Origin: G963674665 sp964609625
GTDB lineage: Bacteria; Desulfobacterota; Desulfovibrionia; Desulfovibrionales; Desulfovibrionaceae
DNA: 57,169 nt
Assembly: GCA_964609625.1 (NCBI GenBank)
Contig: CAZSRS010000026.1
Span: 1 to 57,169, forward strand
Direction of reading: 5' to 3'
The notes beneath the pieces were generated by a model. The model was not told where the DNA came from. It did not search any database and worked only from the letters and a program-made list of their open reading frames with translations. Numbering within the stretch: position 1 is the first letter of the stretch; the number at the start of each line of letters is the position of its first letter. Made by a program: the position numbers and the translations under genes. Shown piece by piece: positions 8,644-17,416 of this stretch.

Positions 8644-10115
8644 GAATGGTTCCGCCTGTTGTTGATGGAAGATGACTCGGACCATCGCAGGACCGAATCC
8701 AAGGCCTTGCGCGGCACATCGCCGGATGTCTGCATGTACGCGAGTTCCGCAGGGGCGGCAGGGGGCGCGTCGTCAAGGGCGAGGCCGATCTCCCGCACCA
8801 GCTGCCGGGCCGTGGTGGCGTGGCGAAAGGTTCCCCGGGAGATGGAGTCCTTGTACAACGCGGCGCCACGCTCTCCCCAGAGAACCGTGGGCAGCTTGAA
8901 ATGCAGTGCCTCCAGGCAGCAGGAGGAATAGGCCGTCACATGGCAATGGCTGGCACTGAACAACGCGTACAGCGGTAGTGTGGAAGCCGCGCGCAGGTCC
9001 CAGTTGTCCAGCCCGGCTGCTTCCAGTTGCTTCTCCAGTGCGTGCAGGTTGTCCTTCTGCCCGGGGTGAGCGCGCACCAGCCAGAACCACGTGGCCGGGG
9101 AGTCGCGCATGGCCTGGACAATGATCTCGGGTACGTCCTGCCAGGCTGGTTGCAGGGTCGTCAGCACGACCACTCTGCCCCCTGCGCGTTCTTGGACCCG
9201 TGCCACTTCCGGCGTGAGAAGAGAGGCGCTATCCTCGACCCAGAGCCCCAGCCAGGGTGCCCCGCCCACGAGGGCCTCCGGAATGCCGTTGCGCTCTTTG
9301 GGCAACCAGCGCTCGATGCTCTGCCTGGATGGTTCGCCCCAGAGCCAGAAGTGGGTAGGCAGCATGTCCCAGCCACCCTGGGGAAAGACGGTCCAGTGGC
9401 TGTAGGCCCCATGATTTTCCCCCTGCTTGCCGTGCTGCACGTCGACACAGGCGATGCCCCGTTCGTGGCAGGCCTGCATCAACCCATTGAACGGGGGGTG
9501 GTAGTAGCAGACCAGGAACACGGCCCTGGGCCTGAGCATGTCCAGTACCTGACCGAACAGTCGACGGTAGGAAGCGGCCACGAGGGCGTCCTTGACGATG
9601 ATGTCGCGCCCTGGCAGGCAGGGAACCAAGCCGGATGCCTTGTCCTCGAATTCCTCGAATCCCGGTACAGGGTCTTCGGGGAACGTCCCCGCCTCCCCGA
9701 GGGCAACTGAATAGGGCACGGGTGGGCACCAGGGTTCCACGCCCCCCAGGCCTGTATCCTCTTCGAGCTTCACCCGCGAATGCCTCGGGCCGAGGGCTTC
9801 GACCAGGGGGTCGATAAAGGGGTTGTAGTGTTTGCCTTGCAACCGCTCCCTGTTGTCCTGGGGGCGCGAGAGAAACAGCACGTCGCGCTGCCCCAGGGTT
9901 TCCAGAACATCCAGGGACTTCCGCGCGAGGACGTGGCGGATGTCGCGTCTGAATTCCGCGGGCAAGGAGAGGTTGTGCAGATGCGGGTTGATCAGCGTGC
10001 ACCACAGCCGTTGTCGCAGCAGCGGCCAGACATGCACGCCCCTGAACGTCAGACGTGTGATGTCCATGCCGTGCTCGATGGCGTGGATGATCTCCATGGC
10101 TTGCCGGTGCATCAT
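8640..10115 (-). CDS. Probable GT-B glycosyltransferase or polysaccharide transferase
   Basis: A protein of 491 aa without a precise family match. It shows a late Rossmann-like half typical of capsule and teichoic-acid-like transferases: RAVFLVCYYHPPFNGLMQACHERGIACVDVQHG, then VVVLTTLQPAWQDVPEIIVQAM, WFWLVRAHPGQ and HVTAYSSCCLEALHFKLPTVLWGERGA. The combination VDVQHG, RAHPG and SSCCLEAL resembles the CDP-glycerol/KpsS-like GT-B group, where the His of HP and the Ser/Glu of SxxxEA contact the donor. It starts with ATGATG overlapping the previous stop (10112) and ends in an ATGA overlap with the methyltransferase. Confidence 0.65.
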   Translation of the reverse strand: MMHRQAMEIIHAIEHGMDITRLTFRGVHVWPLLRQRLWCTLINPHLHNLSLPAEFRRDIRHVLARKSLDVLETLGQRDVLFLSRPQDNRERLQGKHYNPFIDPLVEALGPRHSRVKLEEDTGLGGVEPWCPPVPYSVALGEAGTFPEDPVPGFEEFEDKASGLVPCLPGRDIIVKDALVAASYRRLFGQVLDMLRPRAVFLVCYYHPPFNGLMQACHERGIACVDVQHGKQGENHGAYSHWTVFPQGGWDMLPTHFWLWGEPSRQSIERWLPKERNGIPEALVGGAPWLGLWVEDSASLLTPEVARVQERAGGRVVVLTTLQPAWQDVPEIIVQAMRDSPATWFWLVRAHPGQKDNLHALEKQLEAAGLDNWDLRAASTLPLYALFSASHCHVTAYSSCCLEALHFKLPTVLWGERGAALYKDSISRGTFRHATTARQLVREIGLALDDAPPAAPAELAYMQTSGDVPRKALDSVLRWSESSSINNRRNHS

Positions 10116-11152
10116 GGGCGTGCGAGGTCCTCCAGGCGAAGCGGGGTCATGGCGGGAATATCCGCGAGTATCGCGCGACCCAACAACTCAGGTAACATGG
10201 TGGGCGGCAATCCGGGCTCCCCCCCCGTGCGCAGGAAGCGGACATCCTCTTCACGCAATGTTCGGCCCGCTGGCAGATCAATGGCCGCGACGATGCTTTT
10301 CTTCTGAAACTTTCTGTAGTTGCGGTCAGACTCCGTCAATGGCCGCACGGTTTCGCTACCCAGGGCCTTTTCCACCAGCCTGATCAGTGCGACATAGCGC
10401 ATGAGTTCATCCGGCTCCAAGGCTGCCTGGTAGTCCGTTCTTTTTTCCGAACGGTCCAGGGTGAAGTGTTTTTCCAGAAGGCAGGCTCCATATCCCAATG
10501 CGGTGAGGTCGACGTATTGCGCCGCGGGGTCCGAGGCGTCGGTGTGGTCGGCATACCCTACGTTCATGCAGAAGGCAGACCGCAGCAGCGCGATGCGGCG
10601 CAGGTTGGCGTCCTCAAGGGGGGTAGGAAAGTTCTGGACACCGTGCATGAGGATCACGTCAGTGGCTCCGGCCTGCGTGAGGACATCGAGGGCCTGGGCG
10701 ATCTCCTCCAGGGTGGAGGCGCCGCAGCCGAGGGTGAGTGTGGCTCCCAGGCTTGCCGCGGCATGCAACATGACTGGGTTGGAGAGGTCCGAGGAATTGA
10801 GCTTGACGCCGTCCACGCCGAGATCCCTGGCGAGTTCCACGCTGGGGGGGTCGAAGACGCAGGCCCAGACGTCCAGCCCACTCTGCCTGGCGTGCTCATG
10901 GATGCGACCCCAGGCATCGTGCCCCAGTTGGATGCGTAGCAGGGTCTCGTGGATGGGGTTGTTTGGCGTGACTAGTGCTTCCGTGTGAAAGAACTGCAAC
11001 TGCACGCCATCGGCCCCGGCCTCACGAGCGGCATCGATCAGCCGCAGGGCCCTGTCCTCGCTTCCGTCGTGGGAACAGGCCATCTCCGCGAGGATGTAGA
11101 CCAACCCGTTCGCTCCTGCCTTGCGTCTTGCCATGGTGATGGGTTGGGCCAT
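10112..11152 (-). CDS. NeuB-family nonulosonate synthase (first copy)
   Basis: A protein of 346 aa. It condenses phosphoenolpyruvate with an N-acetyl-hexosamine-type aldose to make a nine-carbon acid. Family motifs are YILAEMACSHDGS, ADGVQLQFFHTEAL, the barrel block GVDGVKLNSSDLSNP, ILMHGVQNFPTP, GYADHTDASD and LLEKHFTLDRSEKRTDYQAAL. The C-terminal 65 residues (KKSIVAAIDLPAGRTLREEDVRFLRTGG) are the antifreeze-like SAF domain. ATG at 11152 is preferred because AGGAG lies 7 bases upstream; a GTG at 11158 is too close to it. It is clearly divergent from the second NeuB at 23837-24901 (for example HGVQNFPTP against TTNYPS), so the two probably use different substrates. Confidence 0.85.
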   Translation of the reverse strand: MAQPITMARRKAGANGLVYILAEMACSHDGSEDRALRLIDAAREAGADGVQLQFFHTEALVTPNNPIHETLLRIQLGHDAWGRIHEHARQSGLDVWACVFDPPSVELARDLGVDGVKLNSSDLSNPVMLHAAASLGATLTLGCGASTLEEIAQALDVLTQAGATDVILMHGVQNFPTPLEDANLRRIALLRSAFCMNVGYADHTDASDPAAQYVDLTALGYGACLLEKHFTLDRSEKRTDYQAALEPDELMRYVALIRLVEKALGSETVRPLTESDRNYRKFQKKSIVAAIDLPAGRTLREEDVRFLRTGGEPGLPPTMLPELLGRAILADIPAMTPLRLEDLARP

Positions 11153-11154
11153 GC

Positions 11155-12093
11155 TCACGCTCCTGCCAGTTTTCGAATCACTTCACGGTCCGCCTCGTCC
11201 AGTCGCCGCAGGGGGCGTCTCTCCCAGGCAGGCATGAGGGAGTGGGCGGCCAGGGCCTCCTTGAGCGCCAGATGCCACCCCAGGCGGACGGCCTGATCGA
11301 AAAATGGGGTTTCATAATTATCGATGATACGCCGCGCCTCGTCCATGTTCCCCTGCGTCAAGGCGCTGAAGAAATCCAGTTCCACCTTGGGCGCGAAATT
11401 GCCCACGCCGACGAGATAGGCTGGTTGTCGCCAGACAGAGGCCGCGAGAAAAGCGCGCATGCAACCCGCCCCCCCGATGATGCAGAACCGCTCGTGAAGC
11501 AGCCGGTTGTAGGCATAGCAGAGGTGCATGTTGTTGCTTTCCTCCTTCATGCCCACCATGCCAGGCAGCCGCGCGATACGCTCCACCAGTCCCGGCGAGT
11601 AGTTGACCCTGTCGCCCAGCCCTGCCGGACCTGGGAGCATCGGCGCCAGATGGATCATGACGCCGATGTCGACGGCTTCGGACACCTCGCGGAAAAAGTC
11701 GAAGACGGCCTGTTCGCCGTAATAGCGCTCGGGGTAGACAGCGAGCATGGCGTCCGCTCCTGCCGCCGCGGCATGCCTGGCGAAGTGCACGGCCGTGGAC
11801 AAGGATCCGAAGGGTGGGCCGGTGACTATGGTGTAGGCCCGCTTGTCCACGGCGGCAATCACCGTTTCGTTGACCATGCGCATCTCGTCGTGGTCCAGCA
11901 GTGAAAAGCGGCTGGTACCAACGGTGACCATGATCGTCCTGGCGCCTTGCCGTACCAGCCAGTCCACGTAGGTGCGGAGCGCGTCCCAGTCCACGGCCTC
12001 GTCCCTGGTGAAGGGGGTTGGTATGGGAAAGACTGGTCCCTTGACTGATTGCAGGCACCTGCGCTGTTTTTCAGAAATCACGTGCAACTCCAT
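11155..12093 (-). CDS. DapA/NanA-family class I aldolase
   Basis: A protein of 312 aa with the (beta/alpha)8 fold of dihydrodipicolinate synthase and N-acetylneuraminate lyase. Visible motifs are VFPIPTPFTRDEAVDWDALRTYVDWLVRQGARTIMVTVGTSRFSLLDHDE near the N-terminus and the Schiff-base lysine in GMVGMKEESNN (Lys183). The usual DapA GTTGE signature is replaced by VTVGTSRFS, so it is a divergent member. Beside a NeuB gene it could split or form a keto-acid sugar intermediate, or work like the DapA-type enzymes seen in other glycan clusters. It joins the NeuB gene with a 2-base gap. Confidence 0.75.
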   Translation of the reverse strand: MELHVISEKQRRCLQSVKGPVFPIPTPFTRDEAVDWDALRTYVDWLVRQGARTIMVTVGTSRFSLLDHDEMRMVNETVIAAVDKRAYTIVTGPPFGSLSTAVHFARHAAAAGADAMLAVYPERYYGEQAVFDFFREVSEAVDIGVMIHLAPMLPGPAGLGDRVNYSPGLVERIARLPGMVGMKEESNNMHLCYAYNRLLHERFCIIGGAGCMRAFLAASVWRQPAYLVGVGNFAPKVELDFFSALTQGNMDEARRIIDNYETPFFDQAVRLGWHLALKEALAAHSLMPAWERRPLRRLDEADREVIRKLAGA

Positions 12094-12127
12094 CTGTCGT
12101 ATTTGACTGATGCCCTACCCCGCTCGA

Positions 12128-13480
12128 TCAGAGCTGTTTCATGTCCTGGACATTGCGCTCCGGGTCGAGCAGCGACACGCCTACGTTGCCGGACGGGCTG
12201 CACCCTGCCACGCCGACGGCTTCCAGGGCCGCGAGGGGAATGGATTCCTCGTCGAACGTATAGCTCCACCTGCGAAATGGGGCATCGCAGTCGAGGTTGT
12301 CGGTGAAATATCGCCCCCCTTTGGTTTTCAAGGCCAGGAAGGGCTGTGGTCCGAAAAGCGGCTTGTCGGTCTCGATGTGCAGGACCGTGCCCTGCAATTG
12401 CAGATTGAAGGTGAAGGCGTCGCCAGTGTCCAACTGCATTGCCCTTCGGAAGGCCTCCCTGGCCGTGCAATGGCGGAAACGCGTGCCCGGGAATCGCCGC
12501 GTCGCGTCCAGGAGCATACCATGAACAGCCGCGATATCCGGCCTGATGTCGCGATGGTCGTGGTCGGCAAAGGCCAGGATGACGGGTTCGCCCTTTGCTG
12601 CCTGGGCAAAGGCCCTGTCCACTTCCTCCTGGTACAGGCAGCGGGCGCGGGAACCGATGTTCAGGCAACGCGCGATCCATCTACGACAGTCCCCCGGCCG
12701 TTGGTAGTCGTCGTGCGCGGGATGGTAGGGGCGCCAATCAACAGGGGCGCGTCGCCAATCCACGAATCGCCCGGTGGTGCGATCGGGCTGCGAGCGATCC
12801 GGGGCCTCCACGGCCTGGTTGGCGAAATCGAAGGGGATGTACTGCTCCATGAACCAGTGGCTGTCGGGTCTGGTGACATTGAAGCCGGGGCGGTTGGCGC
12901 AGGGGAACCAGTTGTGGTCGACAACGCGCCTGGCAAGGACCTGGAACAGAGTGTCCGAATTGAAGAATAGGTTGGCGCAGCGATGGTTGGCCTGACGGCT
13001 GAAGGGTACCGGATGATAGTGGAAGCCGATAGTGTCATGCAGGCTGGTGGCACCATCGAGGCGTTGGAGGTAGGCGTCGAAGATGCCGTGGTATCCGAAA
13101 GCGCGCCGCCTCGGGTTGCCTTCGAATCCCACATGGTCAAGACAGAACCAGTTGCATACCCAGCCGTTGCCAAAGGAATCCACGTACCGTCCACGGAACG
13201 TCGTGCTGAAGACCTCGTCCAGGACGCTATCCAGCTTGTCCCAAGTGTCCAGGTATTCCAGTTGCTCCCTGCTGACCATGCGGGCAACGGCCGCTTCCCA
13301 GCCCCCCAGGTCCAGCTCCCTGGCCCGCAATTTCTCCAGATTTTCCAGCGAGGGCGCCAGGCAGACGCCAAAGGCCTGCCGCAGGCGTTCGAAAGTCGCC
13401 TGCAAGGATTCGTGGAGCGGGCCCTCGGCATCGATGCAGTGCACCACGTGGACGGTATTGTTCGAGTCAATGCGATTCAC
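12128..13480 (-). CDS. Unknown protein, possibly polysaccharide deacetylase-like
   Basis: A protein of 450 aa. The first strand VHVVHCIDAEGP has the shape of a deacetylase/glycosidase metal site (Asp-x-Glu), IGFHYHPVPFSRQANH carries a His-x-His, and VILAFADHDHRDIRPD is another His/Asp cluster placed as in polysaccharide deacetylases. The last 100 residues look like a beta domain. I infer a metal-dependent carbohydrate esterase or related TIM-barrel protein; the sequence does not match a family I can name firmly. GTG at 13480 has GAGGAG 4 bases upstream and overlaps the sulfotransferase gene (stop 13467) by 14 bases. Confidence 0.55.
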   Translation of the reverse strand: MNRIDSNNTVHVVHCIDAEGPLHESLQATFERLRQAFGVCLAPSLENLEKLRARELDLGGWEAAVARMVSREQLEYLDTWDKLDSVLDEVFSTTFRGRYVDSFGNGWVCNWFCLDHVGFEGNPRRRAFGYHGIFDAYLQRLDGATSLHDTIGFHYHPVPFSRQANHRCANLFFNSDTLFQVLARRVVDHNWFPCANRPGFNVTRPDSHWFMEQYIPFDFANQAVEAPDRSQPDRTTGRFVDWRRAPVDWRPYHPAHDDYQRPGDCRRWIARCLNIGSRARCLYQEEVDRAFAQAAKGEPVILAFADHDHRDIRPDIAAVHGMLLDATRRFPGTRFRHCTAREAFRRAMQLDTGDAFTFNLQLQGTVLHIETDKPLFGPQPFLALKTKGGRYFTDNLDCDAPFRRWSYTFDEESIPLAALEAVGVAGCSPSGNVGVSLLDPERNVQDMKQL

Positions 13481-14513
13481 GAAACTCCTCCCTGCCCCGT
13501 TTACGCCAGTTCTCCCGCTTCAGGGGATCGGTGGGAAACGCCTGGACGCCGACGCCAGAGACAATCCAGTTCCTGAAATAGCCGCTGATAACGTCGTCCG
13601 CGGCGAACAGCCTGAACACCGCCAGCCAGTCCGGGACGTCGTCTGTCAACTTGTAGCCGAAGCGCTGCATCAGGGGGCCACACACCGCCTCGGTCAGGCT
13701 CCGCTCCTCGCGGTTGAGCAAGGATTTCCGCTCGAGTGCCGCCTGCGTGTCAAAACAATCGCCCCTGTTTTCGGGATTTTGGAAGCAGGTATTCGAATTC
13801 CAGGGCCGACCATAGGAATCCAGCCACCTGCCTTGCGGGGTCAACGGAAAACCCGGGTCCAACCCCAGGAAGCGCCAGATGGAGCGTGTCGTCTCCTCCG
13901 GCCTTTGTACCGCATCCTCGTAGCGCACCCAGAAGAACGATTCCGGGTAGTTCTCGCTGTATTCGAGGGCTTTTTGCATGGCGTCCAGACAGTTGAACAC
14001 CGCCCCCAGATAGGCGGGAGGAGGCGCATAGGTGAAGCGCTTGAAGGAGGCCAGCACGGAGCGGGGGTCGCGAATCACCATCAGGGCCTTGCCCCGTGGC
14101 ATCCGCTCCAGAAAGTATGGGATCTCGCGCCAGACAAGCTGCACCTTCTCGGCCCAGTGCCGCACCCGGTCGTCCAGATACATGGTGGTCATCACGGCAT
14201 CGTACAAAGCGCAGTAGTCCACCGCGGACGCCTCGTCCAGTGCCTGGATGACTACCCCGACATCCAGCTCCAGGGCGTAGCGCTCGCGAATCCGTTGGGC
14301 CAGGCCATGCACGGCACCGACGTAGTTCTCCCTCTCGTGAATCGGATCGAACCGCCCCAGGGCGAAACGCAGGACATTCACACGATACATGGTGGCGCTC
14401 AATTCCGGATGGCTGTCCAGACAATGGGTGACGAACTCGGTCCCGGAGCGGTAGACACCGGTGATGAGCGTCTGTGACAGGCTCGCGAGGCGTTTTCGCG
14501 ATGAGATGCTCAT
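13467..14513 (-). CDS. Sulfotransferase family protein
   Basis: A protein of 348 aa. LITGVYRSGTEFVTHCLDSHPELSA is the 5-prime phosphosulfate-binding loop of PAPS-dependent sulfotransferases, and ALMVIRDPRSVLASFKRF is the 3-prime phosphate-binding motif. FFWVRYEDAVQRPEETTRSIWRFLGL is the usual follow-on block. It probably transfers sulfate from PAPS to a sugar of the surface glycan. The start is ATG at 14513 in an ATGA overlap with the cytidylyltransferase stop. Sulfated surface glycans make sense in an organism with abundant APS, but the acceptor is not known. Confidence 0.85.
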   Translation of the reverse strand: MSISSRKRLASLSQTLITGVYRSGTEFVTHCLDSHPELSATMYRVNVLRFALGRFDPIHERENYVGAVHGLAQRIRERYALELDVGVVIQALDEASAVDYCALYDAVMTTMYLDDRVRHWAEKVQLVWREIPYFLERMPRGKALMVIRDPRSVLASFKRFTYAPPPAYLGAVFNCLDAMQKALEYSENYPESFFWVRYEDAVQRPEETTRSIWRFLGLDPGFPLTPQGRWLDSYGRPWNSNTCFQNPENRGDCFDTQAALERKSLLNREERSLTEAVCGPLMQRFGYKLTDDVPDWLAVFRLFAADDVISGYFRNWIVSGVGVQAFPTDPLKRENWRKRGREEFRESH

Positions 14514-15214
14514 GCGCTGCTCGTTCCCTTGCGTTGTCGCATCATGAAGTCGGCCACCTGGAACTGATACTCGTAGTCGATGTCGAAGGAGCGTTCCGGG
14601 GGCATGACGTAGTGCAGCATGGGACTGTCGAAAAAGGTCTTGTCTTCCATGTAGCGGTCCGTAGTCGCGATGTAGATGGACCCATTCGGCAGGTAGAACG
14701 TCTCCATGTCCTGACTGCGTGTGGTTCGCCTGTATGCGTCGGGTTCACGCATCTCCAGCAGGAGTGCGTCAACTTTTCGCAGGGCCAGCTGGGGCCTGTC
14801 GCAGGCGCTCACGCCGACGAGCCGCGGGCACCTGTCCCTGTTCTCAAGGAATATCCGCATGGCCTCGGCCACGTCGTGCCTGTCGCGAAAGGGACAGGTG
14901 GGCAGGCACATGGCGACGTTACTCCAAGCGTTGTCCGGCAGTTTGCGCTGCAGAAATTCGTATACCACCTCGGTGGCCTTGATGGTGTCCCCGGCCATTT
15001 CCGGGCTGCGAACGTCGACGGACGCACCGTTGTTCAAGGCGAGTTCCATAATCGGCATGTCATCGGAGGAAACAAAGACCTCGTCGAAACACCGTGCTTC
15101 CAAGGCAGCCTCGAGAGTGTACAGCAGAAGGGGCTTGTCAGCCAACGGACGCAGATTCTTGTTGGGCAAACGTTTCGATCCCCCTCTGGCGGGAATCAGG
15201 CATACCGTACGCAT
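14510..15214 (-). CDS. neuA: CMP-nonulosonate cytidylyltransferase (NeuA family, second copy)
   Basis: A protein of 234 aa, the normal length for NeuA-type CMP-sialate synthetases. MRTVCLIPARGGSKRLPNKN is the diagnostic CTP-binding N-terminus; KPLLLYTLEAAL, FVSSDD, CLPTCPFRDRHDV and SFDIDYEYQF complete the family pattern. It activates a nine-carbon sugar as CMP-sugar. The start is ATG at 15214 with AAGGAGG about 11 bases upstream; an upstream in-frame extension to 15307 has no support. It is closer to standard NeuA/PseF/LegF than the copy at 4660-5805, which has a long extra tail. Confidence 0.88.
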   Translation of the reverse strand: MRTVCLIPARGGSKRLPNKNLRPLADKPLLLYTLEAALEARCFDEVFVSSDDMPIMELALNNGASVDVRSPEMAGDTIKATEVVYEFLQRKLPDNAWSNVAMCLPTCPFRDRHDVAEAMRIFLENRDRCPRLVGVSACDRPQLALRKVDALLLEMREPDAYRRTTRSQDMETFYLPNGSIYIATTDRYMEDKTFFDSPMLHYVMPPERSFDIDYEYQFQVADFMMRQRKGTSSA

Positions 15215-15275
15215 GGTATTCGACGCCTCCTTGTCGTTTCGTCCAGCTATGGACAACAGGATTTCCGAAGCCCGG

Positions 15276-15303
15276 CCCTTCCCGCCGTCGTGGCGGAAGG
15301 GGG
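15276..15303. other. Intercistronic hairpin
   Basis: An inverted repeat (CCCTTCCCGCC, a GTCGT loop, then GGCGGAAGGG) with one bulged C sits between the radical SAM stop and the neuA start. No T-run follows on either strand, so it is more likely an mRNA stability or processing structure than a full terminator. Confidence 0.4.
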
Positions 15304-15319
15304 ACACGGGCTTGCCGCC

Positions 15320-16279
15320 TTAGGGCCTTGACCGGGCCCGCAAATCGATCACCTTGTAGTTGCTGTTGGGACGGCATTCGAACCGCTTGGACGGCGATGG
15401 ACTGCCGGGTAGCGTGAAATGCAGCTTGTCCACACCACGCTCGCGGGCCAGGGACTCCGCCCGTTCGAGGTCCTCGTCCGTATCGTTCCATTCGAAGAGG
15501 AGATACTTCCAAACGATCTCGACCCCTGCTCCAAGACTGTCGCGAAAGCGATCCAGGTTTTCGAGGATGCCCAGGATTTTCTCGAAATCAAAAGCCCTGG
15601 TCATGTAGGGCTCCACACTGTCCTGGCTCGATCCATGGATGGAAAAAAGCAGCCGATCCACTCCGGATGCGATCAGCCGTTGTTGCTTGTCCTCGTTATC
15701 GAGCAACATGCCGTTTGTCGCTATCTCGACGAACATCCCCTGCTTTTTGAGGAACTCCACAACCTCGATGGCCCGTGGATGCACAAAGGTCTCGCCATAA
15801 TTGTAGAGTCGGATGCGCTTGATCTGGTTGGCGCAATCGGACAACCAGCGCATCAGCTGGTCAACGTCCAGCAAGGGCCTTGCCCTCGTGGAGGGGATGT
15901 CGAAGCGGTACTGCATGCACCCTCTGCATTTGAGATTGCAGATCGAGGAGAGTTCGATGACGGCTCTCTCGGGGCCTTTTACCAGGGACTCCGCCGCACG
16001 TTGCGCGGTCTCCTGGTCGCAGAAACGCATGGGGCCATTGCCGGCGTGCTCCGTCCTGGTGACGCCCTGGGAAGCGAGACAGCGCGCGCAGCGAGGCACC
16101 GAGTATGGATCGTCCATGATCTGTTGCGCAAGGGCGAGGCGTCTTTCCAGACCCGCCCGATAGTCCTCTTCGAAAATCGATGTATAGGCGTTTTCGCCCA
16201 GGGGGTCCATGCAGCAGGTACTGCACCGCCCATCGGAGAGGATGACCATTTCATCCAAAAACTTGCAAACAAACCGCAT
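15320..16279 (-). CDS. Radical SAM protein with SPASM-like N-terminal cysteines
   Basis: A protein of 319 aa. SSICNLKCRGC (Cys114, Cys118, Cys121) is the CX3CX2C cluster that binds the [4Fe-4S]-SAM centre. RLYNYGETFVHPRAIEVVEFLKKQGMFVEIATNGMLL is the usual barrel continuation. Unusually, a second cysteine set (GRCSTCC at about 18-23 and CARC at 64-67) lies before the radical SAM core; it looks like a SPASM-type auxiliary cluster region moved to the N-terminus. ATG at 16279 is chosen because AAGGAG lies 6 bases upstream; the in-frame ATG at 16297 lies before this ribosome site. In this context it may carry out a radical epimerisation or C-modification of a sugar. Confidence 0.8.
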   Translation of the reverse strand: MRFVCKFLDEMVILSDGRCSTCCMDPLGENAYTSIFEEDYRAGLERRLALAQQIMDDPYSVPRCARCLASQGVTRTEHAGNGPMRFCDQETAQRAAESLVKGPERAVIELSSICNLKCRGCMQYRFDIPSTRARPLLDVDQLMRWLSDCANQIKRIRLYNYGETFVHPRAIEVVEFLKKQGMFVEIATNGMLLDNEDKQQRLIASGVDRLLFSIHGSSQDSVEPYMTRAFDFEKILGILENLDRFRDSLGAGVEIVWKYLLFEWNDTDEDLERAESLARERGVDKLHFTLPGSPSPSKRFECRPNSNYKVIDLRARSRP

Positions 16280-16309
16280 ATGTTGCTCCTTGTCCATGCA
16301 GGCCGTGCT

Positions 16310-17398
16310 TCACCGCAGCATGTGGCGTATCAGGGCGTCCAGCTCCAAGGCCCGCTGGTCAAAGGAATGTGCCGCGAGGGTCCGGCGTTGCCCGGCCTTG
16401 GCCATGGCCTCACGCTCCGCCGGATGCTCCAGGAGATAGCGGGCCTTTTCCACGGCCTCCTCCGGCGTGCGATACGTGGCGATTTCCGTATCCACGGCGA
16501 ACAGCTCGGCAAGATTGTCGGCATGGTCGGTCAGAAGGCAGGCGCCCACTCCCGTAGCCTCGAACAGCCGCATGTTGTTGGCGTGCCCCAGGGAGATGTC
16601 GATGTGTGTGTTCAGGGCCACGCCACTTGCCGCAAGGGCGCGGTACATTGCCAAGCCGAACACGGGCGCCCGCTGGTCGGCCGAGGACAAGGCCGCGACA
16701 CCGCCCACACGGTTCGGCGTCATGATGGTCAGAGGCATGCGCGCGGCGATGCCGGTCAGCAGTTTCAGCCGCGACATGTGGTAATCGGCGTGGTCAATCA
16801 TGGAGCCGATGAAGGCGAGGCCATTGCTGGAAGGAGCGGGCGGAGCGGGCTGCCGCATGCGTCGCAGCACCACGGGAGAGAAACCGTGCCGGAACAGCCG
16901 CACTGGATGCCCCTTGCGACGCAGGACGTCGTGGACCCAAGGCACGTTGCTCAGGGTCAGGTCGTAGGCCGAAAAGACGTCCATGTCCCCAAAAGGGGCG
17001 CCGCACCAGCCCAGGACAAGTCTGACGGAAGGGCAGCGCCGGCGCGCCTCCTCGAAGAACGCACGGCCGAAGGTGTGATGGTCGTTGACCAGAACCACGT
17101 CCGGGGCAAAGGACTCGAGCTGTGCCAGGGAGATGTCGTGCAGCCACCGGCTTTCGTCGTACTCCACCCCCTGCTCCCTGGCCCACTGTTTCTGCTGTGT
17201 CTCCGCGTTACCCACCGGCTCCCAGACTGCATACCCCAGAGGATCCAGGCCGTGTGTCCAGAAATCCGCCCAACCGTAGCAGTCCTCCATCAGCAATCCG
17301 TGCTGCGTGGCATAGGGGTGCGCGGCGAGTTCGCGATGTCTCTCGTAAAACCCTTGCAGGTATCCGGGGTTGTTGGTGCACAGTCTGAGTAGCCGCAT
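16310..17398 (-). CDS. CgeB-like GT-B glycosyltransferase
   Basis: A protein of 362 aa. It resembles the CgeB/DUF3880 glycosyltransferases of spore-coat and flagellin glycosylation clusters: an N-terminal half ending in VLVNDHHTFGRAFFEEARRRCPSVRLVLGWCGAPFGDM, then LAFIGSMIDHADYHMSRLKLLTGI. The C-terminal donor motif is DISLGHANNMRLFEATGVGACLLTDHADNLAELF, followed by the typical helical tail EKARYLLEHPAEREAMAKAGQRRTLAAHSFDQRALELDAL. The donor sugar cannot be inferred. It lies 30 bases upstream of the radical SAM gene. Confidence 0.8.
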   Translation of the reverse strand: MRLLRLCTNNPGYLQGFYERHRELAAHPYATQHGLLMEDCYGWADFWTHGLDPLGYAVWEPVGNAETQQKQWAREQGVEYDESRWLHDISLAQLESFAPDVVLVNDHHTFGRAFFEEARRRCPSVRLVLGWCGAPFGDMDVFSAYDLTLSNVPWVHDVLRRKGHPVRLFRHGFSPVVLRRMRQPAPPAPSSNGLAFIGSMIDHADYHMSRLKLLTGIAARMPLTIMTPNRVGGVAALSSADQRAPVFGLAMYRALAASGVALNTHIDISLGHANNMRLFEATGVGACLLTDHADNLAELFAVDTEIATYRTPEEAVEKARYLLEHPAEREAMAKAGQRRTLAAHSFDQRALELDALIRHMLR

Positions 17399-17416
17399 GG
17401 GGAATCTCCTGGAGCC

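Noticed and set aside
15419..17392. A 657-codon plus-strand open frame across the radical SAM and CgeB-like genes
   Set aside because: It covers two well-supported minus-strand genes and shows no domain; a shadow.
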